Shown piece by piece: positions 34,590 through 44,158 of a stretch of DNA of 64,000 bases. Source of the DNA: Ferruginibacter sp. (lineage in GTDB: Bacteria; Bacteroidota; Bacteroidia; Chitinophagales; Chitinophagaceae); assembly GCA_013141115.1 (NCBI GenBank), contig JABFRP010000003.1, positions 682,001 through 746,000 of the forward strand, in the 5' to 3' direction. Position 1 is the first letter of the stretch. Every line of letters starts with the position of its first letter. The notes under the pieces were generated by a model. It searched no databases, was not told the origin of the DNA, and saw nothing but the letters and a program-made list of their open reading frames with translations. The position numbers and the translations under genes are program-made.

Positions 34590-35078
34590 ATGCAGCAAAC
34601 CCTTATGAATAAACTTCATGAATATATCAGGGAAAATAACCCTGATTTATTGTTTCAATTAGAAGAAGATAGAAAGGTAACTGAATACCTGTCTGATAAA
34701 ATAAGTACAGTAAGTGCTTTAATAAACCAGATTGATATTGGTGAGCCTGCATACATTATTGAGGATGCCTGCATGGATGTATTAACACAAGACCTCCGAC
34801 CATCTAAGTTTAATTATATAAGCAATCTCCTGCAAGAAGAATTTGAATCTACTTATAATCAAATACTAGAATCTGGAACATTAAAGTTTGAGGTTATGAA
34901 CCTGATTAACCAATGCCAATCAGTATTTGACGATCTAAATTTTTCGGATGAAAATGAGGAAAATCAATTTCTTCGCTATGCTATTATCGGAACCATAAGT
35001 GAGTATTTAGAAGGTGTAACAAGTGAGAATGAAAATGTGAAAGATGGGTTACAACAGTCAACAGAAACTGAGGGATAA
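34590..35078 (+). CDS. Hypothetical helical protein overlapping the methylase-helicase gene
   Basis: 162 residues from ATG 34590, 12 bp after traE. Acidic and helical, without signal or membrane segments; no recognised motif. Its last 35 bp overlap the start of the giant methylase-helicase gene (ATG 35044) in another frame, implying translational coupling. It may assist that protein, for instance as partner or anti-toxin-like factor, but this is inference from position only. Confidence 0.5.
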   Translation: MQQTLMNKLHEYIRENNPDLLFQLEEDRKVTEYLSDKISTVSALINQIDIGEPAYIIEDACMDVLTQDLRPSKFNYISNLLQEEFESTYNQILESGTLKFEVMNLINQCQSVFDDLNFSDENEENQFLRYAIIGTISEYLEGVTSENENVKDGLQQSTETEG

Positions 35079-38000
35079 TATTGAAGCTATCCGTATTGCT
35101 TTGGGATGGCAGAAAGGTCAAATGCTTTTACCTGAGCAGGTAGAAGTATTAAAACGTTATGCAGGCTTTGGTGGCTTAAAAGCGGTTCTGTATCCAAATG
35201 CACCAAAGGAAGAATGGATGAAGCTAAAAGCATCCAAGGAAGATTTAAATCTCTACCCAGGCATTATTGAACTGCACAAATTATTACAGCAGCATCTAAA
35301 TGAAGCAGATTATAAGCAGGCCGTTGATTCTATAAAGAATAGCATCCTCACTGCTTTTTATACCCCTGAAATTATTCCTAAAACTGTATTTGCTGTTTTA
35401 ACAGAACAAGGGATTGAACCTAAAAACATCTATGAACCAAGTGCTGGTGCCGGTGTATTTGTAAACGAAGCTGCAAATACTTTCCCTTCATTGCAAAACA
35501 TTACTGCTGTAGAAAAAGATATGCTGACGGGACGAGTATTGACTGCTTTGAGTAGTTCGATACCCGTCCCTATTTCTGTGCAGGTGAAAGGTTTTGAAGG
35601 CACTTCCAATGCAGAAAATGGAATGCATGATTTGATCATCAGCAATATCCCTTTCGGCAACTTTCGGATATTTGATGAAGATATTAATGATGAATCATTA
35701 ACCGGTAAAATTCACAACTACTTTTTTGCAAAAGGATTAGATAAAATAAAAGATGGCGGCTTACTGGCATTTATAACAACCGATGCATTTTTAAGCAGCC
35801 CATCAAATAGAGAGGCAAGGGAGTATGTTTTTAATCATGCCAATTTTATCAGTTTGAATGTGCTGCCCGATAATTTAATGAAAGATACCGGCAATACAGA
35901 AGCACCCTGTCATTTATTGATTGTACAAAAGAATATCAGCAAACAATCTCTTTCAGATAATGAAGAATTATTAGTCAATACAATTGAGGCTGAGAATGAG
36001 TTTGGTAAATATCCCGTCAATCAATTTATACAACAGCACCCCGAAATTATTCTTGGGAATGAAATAAAAGCTGGTAAGAATCAATATGGAAAAGCCACTC
36101 AAACTGTATGGAAGAATGGTGATATAAACGACATCAAAAAAAAGTTAGCTGCAACCATATCCGATGGTATTAACCAACACTTCAATAAGGAAGCATTTGC
36201 ATTAAAAGTTACGCAGGAAAGTGTTGCAACCGGTAAGCAATTAACTTATCTGCCAATGCCCGAAAATAATCCCGATAACAGTGCTGTTCAATTGGGCTTA
36301 TTTGATATTTCCCCGGCGGCAAACATCAACCGGGCATCAGCTTATATCAACAGATTAGACGCAACTGTTATTGATAGGAAATCAGCCAGGATAGCCAACC
36401 TTATCAAAACGACTGATAAGCCAGAGCATGAAGCATTTGTTTTAATTACTGCCAAATCATTAGCCCTTAAACAATATGTTTACAAGCTGTACTCCAATGT
36501 TGATGAAATACAATTTCCTGCAAACTGGATGAATGCCCCGGCTATTCATAATGAGCTGAATGGCTTACCCAACATACTAAAAGAATACAATCATAAGTTT
36601 CATAATGAAGGTGAATCAGCCTTTCATATCCCGTTTAATAAAAATGATAGGCAATTAGAGGCGTTAACGAATCTTAGCCCATATCATAAAGAGGGAACAT
36701 TGGTGGTTCACAATGGCCTGGTTGGTTTTGTTTCTTATATCGCTGGTGAAAATGATAAACCCGTTTTCTTACCAAGCCTTTACGAGAAAAAAGATGCAGG
36801 CTTTTACCTGCAATACACTGCAGTAAGAGATGAGTATTTAATGCTGGCTGATAAAGAAGCCACCGAAAAGGTGGAATATGCGGATGTAAGAAAACAACTC
36901 AACGAATCTTATGATGCTTTAGTAAAAGGTTATGGTTTATTAAACACAAGCACTAACAGGCAACGAATATTAAAAGATGAAGCATTTGGCTTCCTTGTAT
37001 TGGCATCGTTGGAAAGAAAGGACGGCGAGCATTATTTAAAAGCTGATATACTTACTCAATCACTTATTCAAAAGCAGGAATCATTTCATTCTGATAACCC
37101 CGTGGAGGCTTTAGCAAGAAGCCTGAATGATAAGGGCTTTGTAGATATGGAGTTTATTGCCGCTGCTACCGGCTCTACTGAACCAGATGCAATACAGGCA
37201 TTAGGCAATCATATTTATTTAAACCCTGCAAATGAAAGATGGGAAACCGCTGACCAATTATTAAGCGGTAATGTAATTATCAAATTGAATATTGCGAAAG
37301 AAGAAGCAGAACAACATCCGGAAAATGCTCAATTTCAAAGAAGCCTTGAAGCATTGGAAAAAATACAACCTGAGAAAATCCCGTATGAACTATTGGATTT
37401 TAATTTGGGTGAAAGATGGATACCAAAGGATTACTACAATCGTTTTGCTACTTCCTTATTTGAATTGAATACAGAAGTAAATTACTTTTCTTCATTGGAT
37501 ACGTTCAAGGTAAAAATTGAAAGTAGTAATGCCAAGACCAACCAGGAATATGCTGTTACTACAAAGAGTGGAAGCACTACTTACGGTCATACCATTTTAG
37601 AAAATGCTTTAGAAAATACCACACCATTCTATACTTATGAAATTGATTTAGGCGATAAGAAAATAAGGGTTCCGGATAACGATGCTATTCAATTGGCACA
37701 CCAAAAAATTGAATCTATCCGCAATCATTTTGCTGTGTGGCTAAAAGAATTACCAGCAGTGGATAAAAATCATTTGGAAAAACTCTACAATGATACTTTT
37801 AATTGTTATGTTTTGAGGGAGTATGATGGAAGCCATTTGCAGTTTCCGGGGTTAGATTTAAAAAGGTTAGGCATTGAAGATTTATACAGTTCACAAAAGA
37901 ATTCGGCGTGGCGGATCATACAAAATAGAGGGGCATTAATTGACCATGAGGTCGGTTTAGGAAAGACTTTAACAATGGTTGTAGCAGCCCATGAAATGAA

Positions 38001-40542
38001 ACGTTTGGGAATAGTTAATAAACCAATGATCCTGGCATTAAAAGCCAATGTAAATCAAATTGCAGAAACTTATCGAAAGGCTTATCCGAATGCTAAAATA
38101 CTTGCTCCGGGAGAAAATGATTTTACGCCAGCCAAACGGTTAAGATTATTCCATGAAATAAAAAATAATAATTGGGAATGTATCATTTTAACACATGACC
38201 AGTTTGGCAAAATCCCTCAATCACCGGAAATTCAAAGAGAGATATTCCAGGCCGAATTAGACAACGTTGAAAGAGACCTTTACACGCTGAAAGATATGGG
38301 AGGAGAAATATCCCGGCGAATGTTAAAAGGGTTGGAGATAAGAAAAAATAATTTAGGTATAAAACTACAGGGTATACTTAAAGACATAGAAGAAAAGAAG
38401 GATGCAGGTATCAACTTTAAAGATTTAGGCATTGACCATTTGTTCGTTGATGAATCCCACAAATTTAAGAACCTTACTTTCACTACAAGGCATGATAGGG
38501 TTGCCGGGCTGGGTAATATGGAAGGTAGCCAAAAAGCATTGAACATGCTTTTTGCGCTAAGAACTCTACAGGAAAAATTCGAGAGCGATTTATGCGTTAC
38601 TTTTTTATCAGGCACACCCATTTCAAATAGTCTTACTGAAATGTATTTGCTGTTTAAATACCTTCGACCTAATGAAATGCGAAGGCAGCAAATTGAAAAC
38701 TTTGATGCCTGGGCGGCAGTGTTTGCTAGGAAAACGGTTGACTTTGAATTTTCTGTTACCAATGAAATTATTGCTAAAGAACGGTTCCGTCATTTTATTA
38801 AAGTACCAGAGCTGGCATTATTTTATAATGAAATAACCGATTATAAAACTGCCCGGCATATTAATTTAGATAAACCAGAATTGTATGAACAATTAGTAAA
38901 TATTGCACCAACACCAGACCAGCAGGAGTTTACTAAAAAGTTAATGGCATTTGCTAAAACCGGCGATGCTGAATTAATTGGCCGGCTCCCGCTAACTAAA
39001 GAAGAAGATAAAGGCAGGATGCTGATTGCTACCAACTATGCCAAAAAGATGGCGGCAGATATGCGCCTGATTAATCCATTTATTTATGAAGACCATCCCA
39101 ATCATAAAGTTAATGTTTGTGCAAGAAAAGTTTCGGAGTTATACCACTTAAGTAATGAGCAAAAAGGTACGCAGATTATATTCAGTGATATTGGTACACC
39201 TAAACCGGATGCGTTTAATATTTATGATGCGTTGAAAAATAAGTTGATAACTGATTTTTCAATTCCTGCTAATCATATCACTTTCATTCATGACTGGACG
39301 GACAGGCAAAAGCCAGAACTGTTTCGAAAAATGAATAATGGCGAAATAAGGATATTGTTAGGCAGTACTGAAAAGGCCGGAACCGGCCTCAATGTTCAAA
39401 AGAAAGTGATTGCAATGCACCATTTGGATATACCATGGAAACCTTCGGAACTGGAGCAACGAAATGGCCGGGGCGCAAGACAGGGGAATATTTTAGCGAA
39501 AGAAGCTTACGGAAATAAGGTAGACAATTACATTTATGCAGTAGAACAATCATTGGATAACTACAAGTTTAACCTGCTAAAAAATAAGCAGACATTTATC
39601 AGCCAAATGAAAAATTGTGAGCTGAATGTAAGAACAATTGATGAGGGTTCTATTGATGAAAAAAGTGGAATGAATTTTTCAGAGTACATCGCCATTCTTT
39701 CCGGTGATACCACTTTATTGGAAAAATCAAAAATGGAAAAGAAAATTGCTGTATTGGAAAGCCTGAAAGTTGCACATCATAAGGAAGTTATTCGTTCCAA
39801 ATTTCACTTAGAAAGTATGCAAGAGGATAAAGAAAGTACACTAAATACGATTAATAAACTAACCCTTGATGAAACCGCTTACAGAAGCCAATTACAATTT
39901 GATAAAGAAGGTGCAAAAGCCAATCCCGTTTTATTAAATGATGTCAATTCAGCAGATCCTGAAATAATCGGGAAGTATTTAATTCAACTTACTGCAACAT
40001 GGAAGCCGGGGGCTGAGGAAAGTGATACGATGAAAATCGGTAGCCTGTATGGCTTTGAATTATTTGTAAGACGACAAAGGGAAACTTACGATGATAAAGG
40101 AATGTTTGAGTACCACTATAAAAACATCCTCTTTGCTGAGAGTAAAGAAAGCGGCATAAAATATTTATGGAACCAGGGCCATATCAATATTGATAATTCC
40201 AAGATTGCAGCCAGGTATTTCATAAATGCTATTGACCGGGTAGAAGCTTTAAAAGAAAAGTATGAAAAGAATCTGCAGGAATTGGAGCAAAACATTCCCA
40301 TGCTACAGCAATTGGTTGTAAAACCATTTGAAAAAGAAAATGAACTGGCCCAGTTTAAAAAAGATGTTTCAAAATTGGAACGGGAAATTTCTATTAAGAT
40401 ACAGGAGAACCAGATGAAGCAGCATGAGGTAGTTGATGAAACGATAGTTGAAACTAAGGAAGATCTTCTTGTTAAAATGGAGAAGTCTTTACTGCCGAAA
40501 AAAGAAGTTCCTAATAGAAAAGCAAAAGGCTTAAGAGTTTGA
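35044..40542 (+). CDS. Giant N6-DNA methylase / SNF2-like helicase fusion
   Basis: 1832 residues. An N-terminal methylase-like domain (~60-300) has IYEPSAGAGVFVNEA (SAM-binding motif I) and LIISNIPFGNFRIF (motif IV, N-I-P-F instead of N-P-P-[YF]). The helicase domain has VGLGKTLTMV (Walker A, ~967), LFVDESHKFKN (motif II, ~1135), FLSGTPISNS (motif III), GSTEKAGTGLNVQ and EQRNGRGARQG (motif VI, ~1470). A coiled-coil C-terminus ends LLPKKEVPNRKAKGLRV. The class is common on Bacteroidota mobile elements and resembles the DarB-type antirestriction methylase-helicase of phage P1. It may protect incoming DNA. Confidence 0.85.
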   Translation: MGYNSQQKLRDNIEAIRIALGWQKGQMLLPEQVEVLKRYAGFGGLKAVLYPNAPKEEWMKLKASKEDLNLYPGIIELHKLLQQHLNEADYKQAVDSIKNSILTAFYTPEIIPKTVFAVLTEQGIEPKNIYEPSAGAGVFVNEAANTFPSLQNITAVEKDMLTGRVLTALSSSIPVPISVQVKGFEGTSNAENGMHDLIISNIPFGNFRIFDEDINDESLTGKIHNYFFAKGLDKIKDGGLLAFITTDAFLSSPSNREAREYVFNHANFISLNVLPDNLMKDTGNTEAPCHLLIVQKNISKQSLSDNEELLVNTIEAENEFGKYPVNQFIQQHPEIILGNEIKAGKNQYGKATQTVWKNGDINDIKKKLAATISDGINQHFNKEAFALKVTQESVATGKQLTYLPMPENNPDNSAVQLGLFDISPAANINRASAYINRLDATVIDRKSARIANLIKTTDKPEHEAFVLITAKSLALKQYVYKLYSNVDEIQFPANWMNAPAIHNELNGLPNILKEYNHKFHNEGESAFHIPFNKNDRQLEALTNLSPYHKEGTLVVHNGLVGFVSYIAGENDKPVFLPSLYEKKDAGFYLQYTAVRDEYLMLADKEATEKVEYADVRKQLNESYDALVKGYGLLNTSTNRQRILKDEAFGFLVLASLERKDGEHYLKADILTQSLIQKQESFHSDNPVEALARSLNDKGFVDMEFIAAATGSTEPDAIQALGNHIYLNPANERWETADQLLSGNVIIKLNIAKEEAEQHPENAQFQRSLEALEKIQPEKIPYELLDFNLGERWIPKDYYNRFATSLFELNTEVNYFSSLDTFKVKIESSNAKTNQEYAVTTKSGSTTYGHTILENALENTTPFYTYEIDLGDKKIRVPDNDAIQLAHQKIESIRNHFAVWLKELPAVDKNHLEKLYNDTFNCYVLREYDGSHLQFPGLDLKRLGIEDLYSSQKNSAWRIIQNRGALIDHEVGLGKTLTMVVAAHEMKRLGIVNKPMILALKANVNQIAETYRKAYPNAKILAPGENDFTPAKRLRLFHEIKNNNWECIILTHDQFGKIPQSPEIQREIFQAELDNVERDLYTLKDMGGEISRRMLKGLEIRKNNLGIKLQGILKDIEEKKDAGINFKDLGIDHLFVDESHKFKNLTFTTRHDRVAGLGNMEGSQKALNMLFALRTLQEKFESDLCVTFLSGTPISNSLTEMYLLFKYLRPNEMRRQQIENFDAWAAVFARKTVDFEFSVTNEIIAKERFRHFIKVPELALFYNEITDYKTARHINLDKPELYEQLVNIAPTPDQQEFTKKLMAFAKTGDAELIGRLPLTKEEDKGRMLIATNYAKKMAADMRLINPFIYEDHPNHKVNVCARKVSELYHLSNEQKGTQIIFSDIGTPKPDAFNIYDALKNKLITDFSIPANHITFIHDWTDRQKPELFRKMNNGEIRILLGSTEKAGTGLNVQKKVIAMHHLDIPWKPSELEQRNGRGARQGNILAKEAYGNKVDNYIYAVEQSLDNYKFNLLKNKQTFISQMKNCELNVRTIDEGSIDEKSGMNFSEYIAILSGDTTLLEKSKMEKKIAVLESLKVAHHKEVIRSKFHLESMQEDKESTLNTINKLTLDETAYRSQLQFDKEGAKANPVLLNDVNSADPEIIGKYLIQLTATWKPGAEESDTMKIGSLYGFELFVRRQRETYDDKGMFEYHYKNILFAESKESGIKYLWNQGHINIDNSKIAARYFINAIDRVEALKEKYEKNLQELEQNIPMLQQLVVKPFEKENELAQFKKDVSKLEREISIKIQENQMKQHEVVDETIVETKEDLLVKMEKSLLPKKEVPNRKAKGLRV

Positions 40543-40555
40543 TTAAATGAATAGA

Positions 40556-42085
40556 TTATTGAGTAAATGGCACAATATTTTCTAAAATAATATTTGTAAT
40601 ATTATCCTTCTCGGCTTCGTGGGTATTAAAACAATTATCTAATTTATAGTTATTAATTATCTCATTTTTGAGAATCATTTCGATTTTTCCAAATGTGTTT
40701 ATATCTAAGAATCTTTTGTCAAGGTCATCATTATTTTCTCCAGCTTTTACTTGTGAGGAGTGTCTTAATTTTCTAATTTCATAGGGAGCGGTAAAAAAAT
40801 ATATTTTGTCATAACGATGCTTGTTGTAGCGTAATAGCCGTGAGATTTTTTTTCTAATAAAACTTCCTTTAATTTCTGTATATGCTTTAATTCGTAGAGG
40901 AGAGGAAATCTGTAGTATTATGTCATAATTTTTATTTTCGGACTTATGGCTTGTTTTGGAAAATATTGGTTCAAAAGTGTAAACAATACTTCTGATGAAG
41001 TTTGGCATTTTATTAATACTTACATAAGTGATTAGTTTCTTAAGCCATGTTGGACTAATTGGACCGGTATTAATTTTGACCATTAAATTCCTTTTTGATA
41101 ATTCAATTTCTAATGCTTTTGCAATCGTTTTTTTACCAGAGCAATCTAATCCTTCAAATAGAATAATAATTGGTTTTTCAATTTTCAGTTTACTACTTTC
41201 TGTAATTTCCCACTGCTCTTTACTTTTAGAATAAATTTTAGATGATAATGAAAAATGAATTTTTGAAACTGCTTTTAATGTAAATAATGTAAGCCAGGAA
41301 AGTTTTTTACCGAAGCTTTCGGCAAAAAATAATTTCCATATCACTTTTCGATTTACCTGCTCGGCAGGTAAATTTTTAAATTCAGGGAAAAACTTGAAGC
41401 ATTTTTTAATTTCAAGGCTTCTTCTTTTATACGTTCTGTAAAAGTCAGTATATGTTTTTATTTGATGGTGGTATATTATAGCATTGTCAACCTTCTTGAT
41501 AGCTTCTTCTCCGAAATTGTAGAGATAATAGAATGATAAGTAAATGTCATCTACTATAAGTTTGGGATTTGTTAAAGGTATATCCCAGTTTTTTGTAATA
41601 AAAGTTCTTCCATGCAAGTGCTTTCTACTTGTATAAATTATGGAAGAAGTATCATATAGGTTAATGGTTCTTTCAATTAATTTTGGTCTATTGCCTTTGA
41701 TGGGTATTGAAGTCGCATATGCAACGATATAGTTTGATTCTACGAATGTTTTAAGTAGGTTATTAAAACAGTAAAGGTCAACCAATATATCGGCATCACT
41801 AAAGATAAAAGTATCATATCCTTGAACTGTACTTTGATTTATGATTTCTCTCTGTGCTTCAACTAAATTTGCTTCACTACGAATAATTAATTCGGTAAAA
41901 TTTGAATTTCGCTCTAAGTATGATTTTATAACACTCAAACTTTTATCCGTTGAACCATTTATGCAAATAAATAGTTTCCATTGAACTACACTTTCAATTA
42001 CTTTAAGAGAAGTTATTATTGAATTGAGTGTGCTTTCAATAGATTTTTCTTCATTCCTTACACATAAGCCAACAGCAAGTTTCAT
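40556..42085 (-). CDS. GT2 glycosyltransferase fused to thymidylate-kinase-like domain
   Basis: 509 residues; start at ATG 42085 (MKLAVGLCVRNEEKSIESTL), the family-typical GT2 start, 7 bp after the upstream gene. The GT-A domain (~1-250) has LFICINGSTDKS and FIFSDADILVDLY, with DAD as the metal/nucleotide-sugar motif. From ~300 a P-loop kinase begins: IILFEGLDCSGKKTIAKAL, the dTMP-kinase-type Walker A (E-G-x-D-x-x-G-K-[KT]-T), then YDKIYFFTAPYEIRKLR as likely lid/strand region. The expected dTMP kinase D-R motif is not clear, so the substrate may differ. It is the last gene of the four-gene operon, ending 13 bp from the convergent methylase-helicase. Confidence 0.75.
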   Translation of the reverse strand: MKLAVGLCVRNEEKSIESTLNSIITSLKVIESVVQWKLFICINGSTDKSLSVIKSYLERNSNFTELIIRSEANLVEAQREIINQSTVQGYDTFIFSDADILVDLYCFNNLLKTFVESNYIVAYATSIPIKGNRPKLIERTINLYDTSSIIYTSRKHLHGRTFITKNWDIPLTNPKLIVDDIYLSFYYLYNFGEEAIKKVDNAIIYHHQIKTYTDFYRTYKRRSLEIKKCFKFFPEFKNLPAEQVNRKVIWKLFFAESFGKKLSWLTLFTLKAVSKIHFSLSSKIYSKSKEQWEITESSKLKIEKPIIILFEGLDCSGKKTIAKALEIELSKRNLMVKINTGPISPTWLKKLITYVSINKMPNFIRSIVYTFEPIFSKTSHKSENKNYDIILQISSPLRIKAYTEIKGSFIRKKISRLLRYNKHRYDKIYFFTAPYEIRKLRHSSQVKAGENNDDLDKRFLDINTFGKIEMILKNEIINNYKLDNCFNTHEAEKDNITNIILENIVPFTQ

Positions 42086-42092
42086 GAAATGT

Positions 42093-43061
42093 TTATCGTT
42101 TATTGAAAATATTTTCGAGATCTTTTTTACTGGCAAGTTTATCAGGTGCAACATGAATTAGGTTTTTACAGAACATTTCCATGTTTATTTCTGATTGCCT
42201 TTTATGCTTACCTGAAAGCCATGTTTGATATTCAGCATCCGAAAGTTGAATATAGTCCGATATGTATTTGCCTCTTACACCTATTTTGTCCTTTGTGTTG
42301 CCTTTAAGTGAATTGTATTTTTCATGCAGCCCCGGTTTGCCAACAAATGCTAAATGCAATGTTTCGCTTTGAGTCAAGAAATCGAAAAATTGTTTTTCGG
42401 GTGACTTAAAGGAGAAGTCTGCATAAATTATTTTCACCTGTTCAATAGATAATTTCATTTTTTTTCTAAAAATTAGCTTACCACCTTCTGCTAATAATTC
42501 AGAAATTATTAAGTCTTCAAGTTGTCGTTCAATAGCATCAGGTTTTAGCATAACGTGTACCAACTCATTTGCATCTTCTGTTATTGGAATTTCTTTGTAC
42601 TTTCTATAATATTCCAATAAAGTCAACGGCTCAATTATATAGGTTAAATCCTTTGCTTTAAAAATTTGAGGAATAAATTCTGGCTTAATATTATTTTTCG
42701 ACAGTTCATTTATTTTCGTCCATTGTGCTGAAACTATTATTTGTTTGTCAGGTTCTCTCTCAGGGTCATAACCTTTTTTTAGTTTTCCTTTTAAGTAATT
42801 GGCAAAAAAGAAATACTCCCGACATCTGAAATATCCATTTATTGAGGTTTCCCTAATTGCCTTTAATACAGGTTTGTCTATTGTAATTGATACTTCTTCA
42901 AGTACTTCTCTTTTTAAAGCATCGATAAGATTTTCTTCTTGATGTACACCACCTCCTGGTAATATTAAAGTAGATAAATCGCCAACAATTTGATTAATTG
43001 TGGCGACCTCTTGTTTCCCGTTTAGTATTATTCCTCTTACTCTTGATAAAAAGATTTCCAT
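42093..43061 (-). CDS. Nudix hydrolase fused to nucleoside-diphosphate-kinase-like domain
   Basis: 322 residues. The N-terminal Nudix domain (~10-150) has PGGGVHQEENLIDALKREVL followed by EEVSI: the Nudix box G-x5-E-x7-R-E-V-x-E-E-x-x-I with Ser in place of the last Gly. From ~168 an NDPK-like domain starts HVMLKPDAIERQLEDLII (K-P-D-A/G ... R), with GVRGKYISDY near the nucleotide site. NLIHVAPD at the end matches the N-x-x-H of the catalytic-His motif (N-x-x-H-G-S-D), although G-S is replaced. It could hydrolyse a nucleoside diphosphate linked compound and phosphorylate a nucleotide. Its start abuts the GT-B gene. Confidence 0.75.
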   Translation of the reverse strand: MEIFLSRVRGIILNGKQEVATINQIVGDLSTLILPGGGVHQEENLIDALKREVLEEVSITIDKPVLKAIRETSINGYFRCREYFFFANYLKGKLKKGYDPEREPDKQIIVSAQWTKINELSKNNIKPEFIPQIFKAKDLTYIIEPLTLLEYYRKYKEIPITEDANELVHVMLKPDAIERQLEDLIISELLAEGGKLIFRKKMKLSIEQVKIIYADFSFKSPEKQFFDFLTQSETLHLAFVGKPGLHEKYNSLKGNTKDKIGVRGKYISDYIQLSDAEYQTWLSGKHKRQSEINMEMFCKNLIHVAPDKLASKKDLENIFNKR

Positions 43062-44144
43062 TTATTTTGTGTTTAGTGTTGTAAGAAACTTATCCTCCCA
43101 TTCTTTTGCAAGATTTATAATATTTAAGTCGCTGGTATTTGCCATAGCATTTTTTGATAGAGGTTCCCATAAAGCTTCTTTCTTTAAAATCTTTTCTGTC
43201 GCTTCGATAAATTTTAAAAAATACTTTTTATCTGTAGGAATTCCATTTATAAGAATGCCATCTTTTCCGTGATTTATTCTTTCAACTAAAGCTGCCCTTC
43301 GGCTTGTAATTACTGGAGTTCCAACCCTCATACATTCTAAAACGCTAATACAGTACATTTCATCAAAATCTGTAGGATAAAGCATTAACTTGCTTGTAGC
43401 TTGTAGTTTTGCTAATTCTAACTTTGAACATCGCTGGAATACTTTTATGTTTGCATAGGACTTAGCTTTTTTATACAAATCAGAAAAGATAAGTTCATTC
43501 TCCTCATCAGTATTTCCCCACAATGCAAAGCTTCCTGTTATTATTAGACTAATGTTTGGAATCCTTTCTTGAAGGTATGGCCAATACTCTAATAAATATT
43601 TAAGCCCTCTGTCTGGGGCACTACAATAAATAACTTGATTGTCTATTTTTGGTAAGCTTGCTAATTCAGAGGTGTAAATATTTTCATCATACCCATTTCG
43701 TGTTTCAAATAGCAAGTTAGATTTGCCTTTTCTATCACTAAATATATTTTTAGTCTGTGTCTTTGATATTGTGAGCAGAAGATTTAAATTTTTGGTTTGA
43801 ACATATTTCCTGAACCCCGATAGGTTTGAATCATGAATCCAAACGCAATTAATTTTTGCTGTAAATTGCAAATTGTCAAAAACACTAAGCCACCTAACAG
43901 CGATAAGCACATCAAATTTATTCTCCTTGTTTAGTTTCCATAATGATAGCCATTTAACTTTCTTATAAGCCCCCTCTCTATAGCAGCAATTGAAAACAGT
44001 TACATTATGCCCTAACTCTGCCAATTTTGTTGAAACCAAAACAAGCATACTTTCCGTACCTCCTAAACCTCTACCAGAATAGTCCGGTGGATAAAAGGAA
44101 TACCTTTTTGAAAAAATAAAGCAGATGTCTAACTTTTGTTTCAT
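43062..44144 (-). CDS. GT-B glycosyltransferase (GT4-like)
   Basis: 360 residues. The N-terminal Rossmann half has GGTESMLVLVSTKLAELGHN, the acceptor-side signature of GT4/GT1 enzymes; VIYCSAPDRGLKYLLEYWP and SLIITGSF form the donor-side domain; DEMYCISVLECMRVGTPVI is the E-x7-E motif that binds the nucleotide sugar. No membrane segment, so probably cytoplasmic. It ends where the Nudix-NDPK gene starts and lies 14 bp after the transglutaminase-like gene, so all four genes are likely one transcript. Confidence 0.85.
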   Translation of the reverse strand: MKQKLDICFIFSKRYSFYPPDYSGRGLGGTESMLVLVSTKLAELGHNVTVFNCCYREGAYKKVKWLSLWKLNKENKFDVLIAVRWLSVFDNLQFTAKINCVWIHDSNLSGFRKYVQTKNLNLLLTISKTQTKNIFSDRKGKSNLLFETRNGYDENIYTSELASLPKIDNQVIYCSAPDRGLKYLLEYWPYLQERIPNISLIITGSFALWGNTDEENELIFSDLYKKAKSYANIKVFQRCSKLELAKLQATSKLMLYPTDFDEMYCISVLECMRVGTPVITSRRAALVERINHGKDGILINGIPTDKKYFLKFIEATEKILKKEALWEPLSKNAMANTSDLNIINLAKEWEDKFLTTLNTK

Positions 44145-44158
44145 TGTAATCTAATATA

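Noticed and set aside
37806..39035. Minus-strand frames inside the methylase-helicase gene
   Set aside because: They are antisense shadows of conserved helicase motifs.
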